From Cocleimonas sp. (GTDB taxonomy: Bacteria; Pseudomonadota; Gammaproteobacteria; Thiotrichales; Thiotrichaceae), in contig JAGLBQ010000317.1 of assembly GCA_023146675.1 (NCBI GenBank), forward strand, positions 1 through 10,071: a DNA stretch of 10,071 bases. The letters are read 5' to 3'. The notes beneath the pieces were generated by a model, which did not search any database, was not told where the DNA came from, and worked only from the letters and a program-made list of their open reading frames with translations. A program made the position numbers and the translations under genes. Positions 1 through 6,420 of this stretch are shown here, piece after piece; position 1 is the first letter of the stretch, and each line of letters starts with the position of its first letter.

Positions 1-168
1 AACAGCTTAGTAGGGCGATTTTCTAAAACAGATAAAACAAACGCATCGTCAACAAACAACACGTCACCCCACTGTAGACTTTATTACGGCAAAGTCCATA
101 GGCAATTGCCTGATTGCTAGAAAACAGTTCTTATACCAGCCAAAATTCCTATTTGGGTATACACCTAG

Positions 169-206
169 GAAATTCTATTTCCATAACGGTATCGAAATAG
201 AATTTC
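169..206. repeat. 13-bp perfect inverted repeat (hairpin)
   Basis: GAAATTCTATTTC (169-181) is repeated as its exact reverse complement at 194-206, with a 12-base loop. It could form a stable AT-rich hairpin in RNA or act as a large operator. No T-run follows directly, so it is not a standard terminator. It lies about 190 bases upstream of the proX-like start. Confidence 0.75.
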
Positions 207-215
207 TGGACAGCA

Positions 216-236
216 TTACCAAATTGAATTTGGTAA
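216..236. promoter_or_regulatory. Near-perfect 21-base palindrome, possible operator
   Basis: TTACCAAATT (216-225) and its reverse complement (227-236) flank a single central G. The symmetry and size fit a site for a dimeric repressor better than an RNA hairpin, because the loop would be too tight to keep the inner pairs. It overlaps a weak -35-like TTGAAT (224-229), which would suit an operator controlling the transporter downstream. The regulator is unknown, and the operator role is inference. Confidence 0.4.
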
Positions 237-391
237 CGAGAAAATGCGAAAATATGGGATGTGAATGTAAGAATGATCCTCTTTTAGAGGCGAAAAGTGC
301 GCTAGATAACGGTGCATTTTTTTAGTATGTTATGATGCATAAAAACTTGCAGAGCAAGAAAGCTCTAAAATGTACTAAAAAGGAAGCAAAT

Positions 392-1393
392 ATGTTAAAG
401 AAAGCAGGCATCGGATTAGCACTATTAATGAGTACCAATATAGCTTTTGCTAAGTGTGGTGACATTCAGATAGCTGAATGGAACTGGGCTTCAGGTGAGC
501 TAATGGCGAATGTTGATAAAGTTATTTTAGAAACAGGTTTTGGCTGTAAAGTCGAAAAAGTTCCTGGTGCAACCAACACAACATTTGCTTCGATGAATGA
601 AAAAGGTCGCCCTGATATTGCAGGCGAGCTTTGGATTAATGCTGTTCGTATTCCACTTGATAAAGCGATAAAAGAAGGCAGTCTTCACTCTATTAATGAA
701 GGGCCTATCACAGGTTTAGGTGAAGGCTGGTGGATTTCACCTGAAACGGCTAAAAAACATCCTGAACTTAAAACAGTGCAAGATGTATTAAAACACCCAG
801 AGCTTTTCCCTGATAAAGAAGATCCAAAAAAAGGTGCGTTTATAGGTTGTCCTGCGGGTTGGGGGTGTCAGTTAGCCAATGTAAACTTGTATCGTGCTTT
901 CGAGATGGAAAAGAAAGGCTGGAAATTAGTTGATCCAGGTTCGGCGGCGGGGCTTGATGGCTCAATGAGTAAAGCGGTTGAACGTAGCAAAAACTGGTTT
1001 GGTTATTATTGGTCGCCAACTGCGATGATTGGTAAATACAAAATGGTTAAGCTCGATTTCGGCGTGCCTTATGCAGGTGATGATAACTGGAATAACTGTA
1101 TCGCCAAAGCGGAGCAAGAATGTAAAGATCCGAAACCAAGTTCATGGACAAAATCGGAAGTTCGCACGGTTGTTACTGATAAATTCAAAAAGAATGCTGA
1201 TGCTGATGTGATGGATTATCTTAAAAAACGTATCTTTCCTAGTGATGTTATGAATGAAATGCTGGTTTATATGAAAGATGAGCAGGCAGATGGTGCAACG
1301 GCTGCCATAGAGTTTTTAACAAAGCACAGCATGCTTTGGACAAAATGGGTAAGTGAAGACACTGCCAAAAAAATTAAAAAATCACTGAAATAA
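392..1393 (+). CDS. proX: Glycine betaine/proline-type ABC transporter, periplasmic substrate-binding protein
   Basis: This is a 333-residue periplasmic solute receptor of the OpuAC/ProX family, which captures quaternary-amine osmolytes and delivers them to the permease encoded next. I chose ATG 392 because AAGGA lies 7-12 bases upstream and it begins directly with a Sec signal (MLKKAGIGLALLMSTNIAFA, probable cleavage before K21). The upstream in-frame ATGs at 332 and 335 lack these. The mature protein has the family's aromatic-rich surfaces (W30, W32, W81, W113-W114, and WFGYYW at 202-207) and the GCPAGWGCQ segment at 152-160 typical of proteobacterial members. Six cysteines (22, 52, 153, 159, 236, 244) could form disulfides in the periplasm. 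Family assignment is strong. The actual ligand (glycine betaine, proline betaine, choline or a related compound) cannot be settled from sequence. The permease and ATPase follow, after a terminator. Confidence 0.88.
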   Translation: MLKKAGIGLALLMSTNIAFAKCGDIQIAEWNWASGELMANVDKVILETGFGCKVEKVPGATNTTFASMNEKGRPDIAGELWINAVRIPLDKAIKEGSLHSINEGPITGLGEGWWISPETAKKHPELKTVQDVLKHPELFPDKEDPKKGAFIGCPAGWGCQLANVNLYRAFEMEKKGWKLVDPGSAAGLDGSMSKAVERSKNWFGYYWSPTAMIGKYKMVKLDFGVPYAGDDNWNNCIAKAEQECKDPKPSSWTKSEVRTVVTDKFKKNADADVMDYLKKRIFPSDVMNEMLVYMKDEQADGATAAIEFLTKHSMLWTKWVSEDTAKKIKKSLK

Positions 1394-1408
1394 TCACTTA
1401 GTGTTATT

Positions 1409-1437
1409 CAATACCTTCACTCAAAGTGTAGGTATTG
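1409..1437 (+). repeat. Hairpin in the proX-proW spacer
   Basis: CAATACCT-t-CACT (1409-1421) pairs with AGTG-t-AGGTATTG (1425-1437): 12 base pairs with one T-T mismatch and a CAA loop. It lies 15 bases after the proX stop and only 4 bases before a terminator hairpin. Such a stem can protect the upstream mRNA from 3' exonucleases, like the REP hairpins after malE in E. coli. That role is inferred here. Confidence 0.65.
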
Positions 1438-1441
1438 TTGT

Positions 1442-1475
1442 AAAAGCCTATCAATTAGTTGATAGGCTTTTTTTT
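1442..1475 (+). terminator. Intrinsic terminator/attenuator between proX and proW
   Basis: A 13-base stem (AAAAGCCTATCAA, 1442-1454, with TTGATAGGCTTTT, 1459-1471) closes on a TTAG loop and runs into eight T (1468-1475). This is a textbook rho-independent terminator inside a transporter operon, just 25 bases before the permease start. It probably allows partial read-through, giving excess binding protein. No separate proW promoter is obvious in the remaining 25 bases. Confidence 0.88.
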
Positions 1476-1500
1476 AGGTTAGTAAAGGAGCAAGTGTTTA

Positions 1501-2403
1501 ATGGAGACAATACTAAACTGGTTAACCAAATTTCCCGCATTAGACCGAGAATCTTTGCGTGATATTAAAAAAGCAATCGACAGTAGCTTTAGGGATTTCT
1601 CTCGTGAGTTTGGAGAGTCATTAGAAACATTTTTTGAGCCATTACTGTGGTTTCTCGTCGGGTTAGAAAAACTATTACTTGCTACCCCTTGGCCAATTAT
1701 TATCATCATAATAGCAGGGCTTGCTTGGCTGGGGTCACGTAGTATTAAAATCGTGGTTGGGGCGGTTATCTCCTTTCTTCTTATTGGTTTTTTTGGCATG
1801 TGGGACGATACCATGTCAACACTGGCGATTATTTCCGTATCAACACTAGTGTGCATATCTTTAGGTATTCCGCTGGGTATTTTGATGGCACGTTCTAATC
1901 GTATGCAATCACTTGTCACCCCTATCTTGGATATTATGCAAACCATTCCTGCCTTTGTTTACCTAATCCCTGTGGTTATGTTGCTGGGGATTGGTAAAGT
2001 GCCAGGATTGATTGCAGTGTGTATTTATGCAATTCCTCCTGTGGTGCGTTTAACCAATTTAGGTATTCGTTTAGTGGATAAAGAAGCCTTAGAAGCTGCC
2101 AATGCTTTTGGTGCAACCTATAAACAGCGCTTGTTTGGGGTGCAGATTCCACTCGCCTTACCCAATATCTTCGCAGGTATTAATCAAACGATTATGATGG
2201 CATTATCAATGGTGGTGATTACCTCCATGATTGGTGTTGCAGGGCTTGGTGTTCCTGTTTTACGTTCTATCTCTAATCAATATTTAGCCTTAGGTTTAAT
2301 GAATGGATTAGCGATTGTTGCTTTGGCTATTATTTTTGATCGTGTTTCACAAAGTTATGGTAAACGTTTGCAAAAACATCGTGTAGGAGAACAGCATGAC
2401 TGA
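1501..2403 (+). CDS. proW: Glycine betaine/proline-type ABC transporter permease
   Basis: This 300-residue inner-membrane protein forms the translocation channel of the betaine importer. ATG 1501 follows AAAGGAG (1484-1490) by 10 bases. A long amphipathic N-terminal stretch (about residues 1-45) precedes hydrophobic segments near 49-60, 64-78, 83-99, 106-130, 145-175, 232-250 and 261-279. The cytoplasmic EAA loop that docks the ATPase is visible at about 195-224 (EALEAANAFGATYKQRLFG then IPLALPNIFAG). Length and layout match ProW/OpuAB-type permeases, including the extended N-terminus of ProW. The gene ends inside the start of the ATPase gene (8-base overlap), so the two are translationally coupled. 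A terminator separates it from the binding-protein gene upstream. Confidence 0.9.
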   Translation: METILNWLTKFPALDRESLRDIKKAIDSSFRDFSREFGESLETFFEPLLWFLVGLEKLLLATPWPIIIIIIAGLAWLGSRSIKIVVGAVISFLLIGFFGMWDDTMSTLAIISVSTLVCISLGIPLGILMARSNRMQSLVTPILDIMQTIPAFVYLIPVVMLLGIGKVPGLIAVCIYAIPPVVRLTNLGIRLVDKEALEAANAFGATYKQRLFGVQIPLALPNIFAGINQTIMMALSMVVITSMIGVAGLGVPVLRSISNQYLALGLMNGLAIVALAIIFDRVSQSYGKRLQKHRVGEQHD

Positions 2404-3445
2404 TCTAAAAATCAAGATTGAGAATTTATACAAGGTCTTTGGTGCAAATCCTCAATCGATGTTAAAGCATATCGAACAAGGCATTTCAAAAAAAGATATG
2501 CTAGAAAAACACGGTCATGTTTTAGCCTTGAATGCTATTAACATTGATATTCCAGCACGGGGCATCTCGGTGATTATGGGTTTGTCAGGCTCAGGAAAAT
2601 CTACCTTAATTCGCCATATTAATCGACTCATTGAGCCTACCTCAGGCAAAGTTATTATTGATGGTGAAAATATACTATCAATGAAGAAAAAGCAGTTACT
2701 TGATTTTAGACGGTATAAAGCTTCAATGGTCTTTCAAAATTTTGGGCTACATGTGCATCGAACTGTGGCTGAAAATGCTGCTTATGGTTTGATAATACAA
2801 GGCAAGTCGAAAAATGAAGCAAAAAAACTCAGTCAAAAATGGATCGAACGCGTTGGTTTAGGTGGTTTTGAAGATCACTATCCCTCACAACTGTCAGGTG
2901 GAATGCAACAACGTGTAGGACTAGCGCGCGCATTAGCCACTGATGCCGAAATTTTATTAATGGATGAAGCCTTCTCCGCGCTTGATCCTCTCATCCGCAC
3001 GGATATGCAAGATGTGCTTCTTGACTTACAAGAAGAGCTGCATAAAACCATCGTTTTTATCACACACGATTTAGATGAGGCACTACGCCTAGGTGATCGC
3101 ATTGCTATCTTGCGTGATGGTGCGGTGATTCAACAAGGTAATCCACAGGATATTATTATGCAACCTGCTAATGACTATATTGCTGATTTTATTCAGGATA
3201 TAAATCGTGGTCGTGTACTGCGTATTAAAACATTGATGACAAAAGGAAAAACAGTTGCAGGACCTAACTTAGTGCAGCATCGCACACTGGAAGATGCATT
3301 AACTGAAGTTGCTAGCTCAGAGAATAAAGCGTGTAATGTGACCGATAATAAAGGGGAAGTATTGGGTAGCATTACACTTGATCAGATCATTTCAGGGTTA
3401 GTTAGAGTGAAGTTAGAGAGCAATACTGAAACTCGTTATCACTAA
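2396..3445 (+). CDS. proV: Glycine betaine/proline-type ABC transporter ATP-binding protein
   Basis: This 349-residue cytoplasmic ATPase energises the betaine importer. The start ATG lies inside the last codons of the permease gene, with AGGAGA (2385-2390) five bases upstream. Walker A is GLSGSGKST (62-70), the Q-loop is FQNFGLH (113-119), the ABC signature is LSGGMQQRVGLARAL (166-180), Walker B is ILLMDE (186-191) and the switch histidine is H224 (THD). The extra N-terminal helix region (about 20-40) is typical of ProV/OpuAA. The tail (about 275-349) resembles a CBS region but is shorter than in E. coli ProV (400 residues, two CBS domains), so only about one CBS-like unit fits. CBS domains can sense ionic strength in this family, and whether sensing is kept here is unclear. 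Confidence 0.92.
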   Translation: MTDLKIKIENLYKVFGANPQSMLKHIEQGISKKDMLEKHGHVLALNAINIDIPARGISVIMGLSGSGKSTLIRHINRLIEPTSGKVIIDGENILSMKKKQLLDFRRYKASMVFQNFGLHVHRTVAENAAYGLIIQGKSKNEAKKLSQKWIERVGLGGFEDHYPSQLSGGMQQRVGLARALATDAEILLMDEAFSALDPLIRTDMQDVLLDLQEELHKTIVFITHDLDEALRLGDRIAILRDGAVIQQGNPQDIIMQPANDYIADFIQDINRGRVLRIKTLMTKGKTVAGPNLVQHRTLEDALTEVASSENKACNVTDNKGEVLGSITLDQIISGLVRVKLESNTETRYH

Positions 3446-3578
3446 TTTAGATATTTATAAACTTTACTTTATACCTTATACTTTGTAGGGTATTAGTCTC
3501 TATCTAATACTTATAAAAAGATATTATGGGTGTTATAACTCGCTAATACTTAGTATAAAATCTACTTACTCTGATTTT

Positions 3579-3619
3579 TTGACTTAACTCAAGGTGGCTA
3601 GATGTAGTTGTTTTAGACT
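3579..3619 (+). promoter_or_regulatory. FNR/DNR-type box with candidate -10, promoter of the nos-like operon
   Basis: TTGACTTAACTCAA (3579-3592) matches the FNR-family consensus TTGAT-N4-ATCAA in the TTGA...TCAA half-sites, and its inner bases (C, C) are the only departures. TAGACT (3614-3619) is a plausible -10 element. A transcript starting near 3626 would place the box centre about 41 bases upstream, the classic position for activation by FNR, ANR or DNR. Such regulators switch on anaerobic respiration and denitrification genes when oxygen is low or nitric oxide is present, which fits the genes downstream. The leader would be about 190 bases long. The regulator itself is not in the window. 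Confidence 0.65.
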
Positions 3620-3677
3620 CTAAAATACTAAGGAATGAAAATTCAATAATATCTCACTCTCATTTGTTTTTTTTCTC

Positions 3678-3740
3678 CAGATTAGCGGCTATTAATCGTT
3701 ACGTGGCTTACTATGCGCGCTCTTGATAGTGACTAATCTG
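3678..3740 (+). repeat. Long leader hairpin upstream of the cytochrome c gene
   Basis: CAGATTAG (3678-3685) pairs perfectly with CTAATCTG (3733-3740). After a 3x3 internal loop, CTATTAA (3689-3695) pairs with TTGATAG (3723-3729) with one G-T wobble. The apex contains GCGCGC, unusually GC-rich for this region. It sits between the predicted promoter and the start at 3820, so it would lie in the 5' leader. Function is unknown: mRNA stability or translational control are options. Confidence 0.5.
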
Positions 3741-3819
3741 AAACAAAATTCTACATTAGAGTTTGGGATGTTACTCAACTCGCATTCCTAAGCAAAAAAA
3801 CCAATATGGAAAATTTATT

Positions 3820-4908
3820 ATGTCAAATATTTTAAAAACCAGCATTCCAGCTATTACCGCATTGGCTGCTGTATTTGCATTTACTTTTAGTACCACAGCT
3901 TCAGCCGAATTAGATGGTGCTAAATTATTTACGGATAAAACCTGTCATTCTTGTCATGGCAAAGATGCGAGTACCCCTATTTTACCGATCTACCCTTCTA
4001 TTGCGGGTCAGGGAAAAGAGTATTTGGCTCAACAGATCAAAGATATTAAATCAGGTAAACGAACTAATGGGCGCTCAGATGCTATGAAAGGTGTCATGCA
4101 TTTAGTCAGTGATGACGAGATTGATGCGATTGCGCTTTATCTTTCAAAACTTCCTTATAAGCCAGGCAAGCCTTCGGCTAAAAAAGTTGAAAAGAAAGCG
4201 GCACCAGCGGCAGCGGCTGCTCATGGTGGAAAAGCAACAAAGCATGATGGTACGAATGAAAAAGTGTGGATGACCACAGGTGGTGAGCGTGAAGTGGCGA
4301 TGGATCTCAAGCCAAATCATGAAAATGGGATTGAAGTCTATGAAGTGTGTGCTGCTTGTCACTTAACGGAAGGTTGGGGTAAGCCTGATGGCACTTTCCC
4401 ACAGCTTGCAGGACAGCATCGCTCGGTATTAATTAAACAATTGGCTGATATTCGCAGTAAAAACCGTGATAATCCAACCATGTATCCTTTCGCTTTGCCA
4501 GAGTCTATTGGTGATGAGCAAGCGATGGCTGATGTCACCGCTTATATTGCTAAGATTCCAATGAATCCAGATAATGGAAAGGGTAAATGGGATGAAAGTG
4601 CGCCTGAGTTTGCACAGGGTAAAAAGTTATATGATGATAACTGTGTAAAATGTCATGGTAAAAAAGGAGAGGGAGATGCTAAAAAATTCTACCCTTTAAT
4701 TCAAGCCCAGCATTACAACTATATGCTACGTCAGTTTGAATGGATTCGTGATGGTAAGCGTCGTAATGCTAACCCTGATATGGTGAAGCAGATTAAAGGA
4801 TTCTCAAATAAAGATATGGAAATGGTGATTAACTATGTTTCTCGTATTAAAGTAGCAAAAGAGAAACTTGCACCTTCTAAAGACTGGTTGAATCCTGATT
4901 ACGATTAA
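3820..4908 (+). CDS. Triheme periplasmic cytochrome c (three class I domains)
   Basis: This 362-residue exported electron carrier has three CXXCH haem-binding motifs: CHSCH (42-46), CAACH (177-181) and CVKCH (275-279). ATG 3820 is preferred because it starts a clear Sec signal (about residues 1-29, ending TTASA before E30), with GGA (3808-3810) upstream. Likely distal methionine ligands are M89 or M93, M221 and M321, each just before the C-terminal helix of its domain (for example DDEIDAIALYLSKL at 98-111). Domains 1 and 2 are joined by a Lys/Ala/Pro-rich linker (about 113-145). Each domain resembles the cytochrome c4/c-553 type. It is first in the operon, just downstream of the FNR-like box and before nosB. 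It probably carries electrons towards a periplasmic reductase, standing in for the NosC cytochromes of clade II nos clusters. That role is inferred from position. Confidence 0.85.
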   Translation: MSNILKTSIPAITALAAVFAFTFSTTASAELDGAKLFTDKTCHSCHGKDASTPILPIYPSIAGQGKEYLAQQIKDIKSGKRTNGRSDAMKGVMHLVSDDEIDAIALYLSKLPYKPGKPSAKKVEKKAAPAAAAAHGGKATKHDGTNEKVWMTTGGEREVAMDLKPNHENGIEVYEVCAACHLTEGWGKPDGTFPQLAGQHRSVLIKQLADIRSKNRDNPTMYPFALPESIGDEQAMADVTAYIAKIPMNPDNGKGKWDESAPEFAQGKKLYDDNCVKCHGKKGEGDAKKFYPLIQAQHYNYMLRQFEWIRDGKRRNANPDMVKQIKGFSNKDMEMVINYVSRIKVAKEKLAPSKDWLNPDYD

Positions 4909-4951
4909 TTTTTTCTCTCATTATGATGAGCTTTTCTCTGGCTATAAGGCT

Positions 4952-5136
4952 GAGACGGTGCAAGTATTGTGGGATTTATTCCAATGGTTGAAATACTCGC
5001 ATCGTTTATCAGAGATGAAAAGTAGTTTACACTTTTGTAGCCTGTATGAAGTTTACATAATACGGGTTACAAAACTATCAACTGGAAAATGAAGGACATT
5101 TTTTCTTATTTCGTCCTAGACTACTTGCACCGTCTC
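4952..5136. repeat. 15-bp perfect inverted repeat framing 155 bases
   Basis: GAGACGGTGCAAGTA (4952-4966) recurs as its exact reverse complement TACTTGCACCGTCTC (5122-5136). In RNA it would close a 185-base domain that contains the 5024-5083 hairpin. As DNA it could be the ends of a small mobile element, but no target-site duplication is visible at its borders. Confidence 0.75.
5024..5096 (+). ncRNA. Candidate cis-regulatory RNA motif, copy A (before nosB)
   Basis: Bases 5024-5047 pair with 5060-5083 around a 12-base loop: about 21 of 24 positions pair, counting G-T wobbles. The core TTTTGTAGCCTGTAT/ATACGGGTTACAAAA is uninterrupted. The left arm starts AGTTTACACTTT and the right arm runs into a 21-base box (5076-5096) that starts TATCAACT and contains GAAAATGAA. 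Both boxes recur before nosD (6421-6432 and 6507-6527) with few changes, although the loop between them differs. Conserved ends with a variable interior suggest a selected RNA element or a dispersed repeat. The class is unrecognised. Confidence 0.45.
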
Positions 5137-5168
5137 TAGAGTTTCATCTTCTCAAGAGATATTTTTTT
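5133..5168 (+). terminator. Terminator-like hairpin before nosB
   Basis: TCTCT-a-GAG (5133-5141) pairs with CTC-a-AGAGA (5151-5159), eight pairs with one A-A mismatch, followed by seven T (5162-5168). It lies 41 bases before the nosB-like start. The stem is AT-moderate and not very strong. Its first four bases are also the end of the 15-base inverted repeat, so the two pairings exclude each other, as in an attenuator. Confidence 0.45.
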
Positions 5169-5209
5169 GATTTCGAACATCAGAACATTACAATATTCGG
5201 ATATTATTT

Positions 5210-6394
5210 ATGGCTTCTAATAACAAACGAACTATTATTTCCAGTGCCTTAATACTGGTATCAACCTTCCTATTGGTCGCTATTTATTTTTCTCCTGTTT
5301 GGTGGGTTGCATTGACGGCTCCTAACTATCCTGAGGAAGCTTTTCCTGATGGTGTTCGCATTGATTTTCATATGAATGGTGTTTTCAATGGTTGTGAGAA
5401 AATTAATAAGGCGGAGCTTGCAGAATCAGAAGCCTTAGATTGTGTGCATGAAATGGATACTATTAATCATTATGTTGGTATGTATCCCATTGCTGCGGGT
5501 GGTGTTGTTGAACGCGCATTCTCTCCTTTTTTAGTTGCTTTATTAGTGGTGATGCTTTTAGGGTTCTTATGCAGAAAGCCTAAGATACGCTTACTTATTA
5601 TGGCAACAGGCTTTGGTGTTATTACTGTCTGGATGAGCATGACATGGTATGGCAAAGAGGGGTTGAATTATCATAATGCAGGGTATATTTTTGCGCTAGT
5701 CACCTCAATGGATCAGGATACTAATAAGGAGGCGATTGCCAGTGTTGGAAACACAGGTGCTGTTAGTTTAGCAAAACTTAAAGCCTCTTTAGCAGGTAAA
5801 GAGTTTGTAGAATCTGATGTAGAACAAATATCAAAAAATGAGCCAGAAGAGGTTTCTGATAAACAACATAATATCTATCTGCTCAAAAGTATTTTCGATA
5901 TTGATCAAGCTAAAAAGTCTAAAGATGTGCGTCTGGAGTGGGATGGTAGTGGCGCACAAATGATGGCATGGCATTATCAGAAAAACCTAGGACGTTATTT
6001 TAATAATCCAAAAGAAATCGCGCCGATGGTCAAAACCATGAGTATGGTGTCACATGTGGTGTTCTTTGGTATTCTAGGTGCGATGTTATTGATGCTATTT
6101 GGTGTATGGAAAGAAATCAGTCTATTAAACTGGATATTAATTTTAGTGCCAATGGCATTACCTCTGTTCTTTCTTATTGAATACTCAGGTTGGTTGTATT
6201 GGTATGGTCATACGCTCAACCAAATGGGCGCCTTTACGGTTAAACCCTTTATGCCCACCGTCTTTGGACAAGGAAAAGTTGCACAGTTTACGACTCACTC
6301 CTATCCTGCGATTGGTTTCTTTATGATGATGGCAATGGCGGTGATGCTTGCGCTTGCTGGATTAATGCGTCATAAGCAAAATCAAGAGCAATAA
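5210..6394 (+). CDS. nosB: NosB-like six-helix inner-membrane protein
   Basis: This 394-residue integral membrane protein resembles the NosB proteins found beside nosZ in clade II nitrous oxide reductase clusters. Their exact role is not established. Hydrophobic helices lie at about 9-30, 104-120, 128-146, 279-299, 304-325 and 364-385. Positively charged loops (CRKPKIR, and the C-terminal RHK) predict both ends in the cytoplasm. That leaves three periplasmic regions: 31-103, with C62, C78 and the NHYVGM motif (86-91); a large loop at 147-278; and a short one at 326-363 with WYWYGHTL and FMPTVFGQGKVAQF. The WW-x4-APNYPEEAFPDG segment (31-48) is also typical. ATG 5210 has only a weak ribosome site (CGGA, 5198-5201). 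It follows the cytochrome gene after a long structured gap and precedes nosD. The NosB name rests on remembered motifs and gene order. Confidence 0.65.
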   Translation: MASNNKRTIISSALILVSTFLLVAIYFSPVWWVALTAPNYPEEAFPDGVRIDFHMNGVFNGCEKINKAELAESEALDCVHEMDTINHYVGMYPIAAGGVVERAFSPFLVALLVVMLLGFLCRKPKIRLLIMATGFGVITVWMSMTWYGKEGLNYHNAGYIFALVTSMDQDTNKEAIASVGNTGAVSLAKLKASLAGKEFVESDVEQISKNEPEEVSDKQHNIYLLKSIFDIDQAKKSKDVRLEWDGSGAQMMAWHYQKNLGRYFNNPKEIAPMVKTMSMVSHVVFFGILGAMLLMLFGVWKEISLLNWILILVPMALPLFFLIEYSGWLYWYGHTLNQMGAFTVKPFMPTVFGQGKVAQFTTHSYPAIGFFMMMAMAVMLALAGLMRHKQNQEQ

Positions 6395-6420
6395 AAGAGA
6401 GTCTTCATATATTTAAAAGC

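Larger units (their letters stand above)
1..391. other. Gene-free upstream region rich in inverted repeats
   Basis: I see no convincing coding sequence here. The stretch contains several inverted repeats: GACTTT/AAAGTC (77-82 with 91-96), the 10-base palindrome GGCAATTGCC (101-110), a 13-bp perfect stem (169-206), a near-palindrome (216-236) and a small CCTCT/AGAGG hairpin (278-290). A run of seven T (317-323) follows a weak pairing of AAAA-TGC with GCA-TTTT. The region probably holds the promoter and leader of the binding-protein gene that follows. No promoter stands out. A weak candidate is TTGAAT (224-229) with GAAAAT (248-253), spacer 18. In-frame codons from 332 read into the binding protein, but they have no ribosome site and would precede the signal peptide. 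Confidence 0.6.
3446..3819. other. Intergenic control region between the transporter and respiratory loci
   Basis: There is no convincing gene in these 374 bases. The start has a small hairpin, GGTATTAG (3489-3496) with CTAATACT (3504-3511, one G-T pair), and a 10-base direct repeat CTAATACTTA (3504-3513 and 3543-3552). No clear intrinsic terminator for proV was found, since neither stem is followed by a T-run. The centre carries the FNR/DNR-type box and the 3' part a long leader hairpin, both listed separately. TTG 3763 opens the cytochrome frame but lacks a ribosome site. Confidence 0.6.
4909..5209. other. Structured gap between the cytochrome c and nosB-like genes
   Basis: There is no gene in these 301 bases, yet they are dense in pairing potential. 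Present are a 15-base perfect inverted repeat (4952-4966 with 5122-5136), a long imperfect hairpin inside it (5024-5083), and a terminator-like stem with seven T (5133-5168) that shares bases with the outer repeat. A small CTCAT/ATGAG hairpin (4917-4930) follows the cytochrome stop but has no strong T-run. The length is unusual for an operon whose later genes overlap, and points to a leader or attenuator RNA. Confidence 0.6.

Noticed and set aside
332..391. N-terminal extension of the binding protein from 332
   Set aside because: The extension is lysine-rich and would bury the signal peptide, while ATG 392 has a good ribosome site and starts the signal directly.
1479..1946. Open minus-strand frame of 155 codons opposite the permease gene
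   Set aside because: It lies wholly against the well-supported permease, has low-complexity Ile/Ser-rich sequence and no recognisable domain. It is a shadow of the coding strand.
4952..5136. A miniature transposable element with 15-bp terminal inverted repeats
   Set aside because: No target-site duplication flanks the repeats, and the right arm is built into a terminator-like stem. An RNA explanation fits at least as well.
5167..5183. A second FNR-like site (TTGATTTCGAACATCAG) before nosB
   Set aside because: The half-sites TTGAT and ATCA are separated by seven bases instead of four, so the spacing is wrong for an FNR-family dimer.
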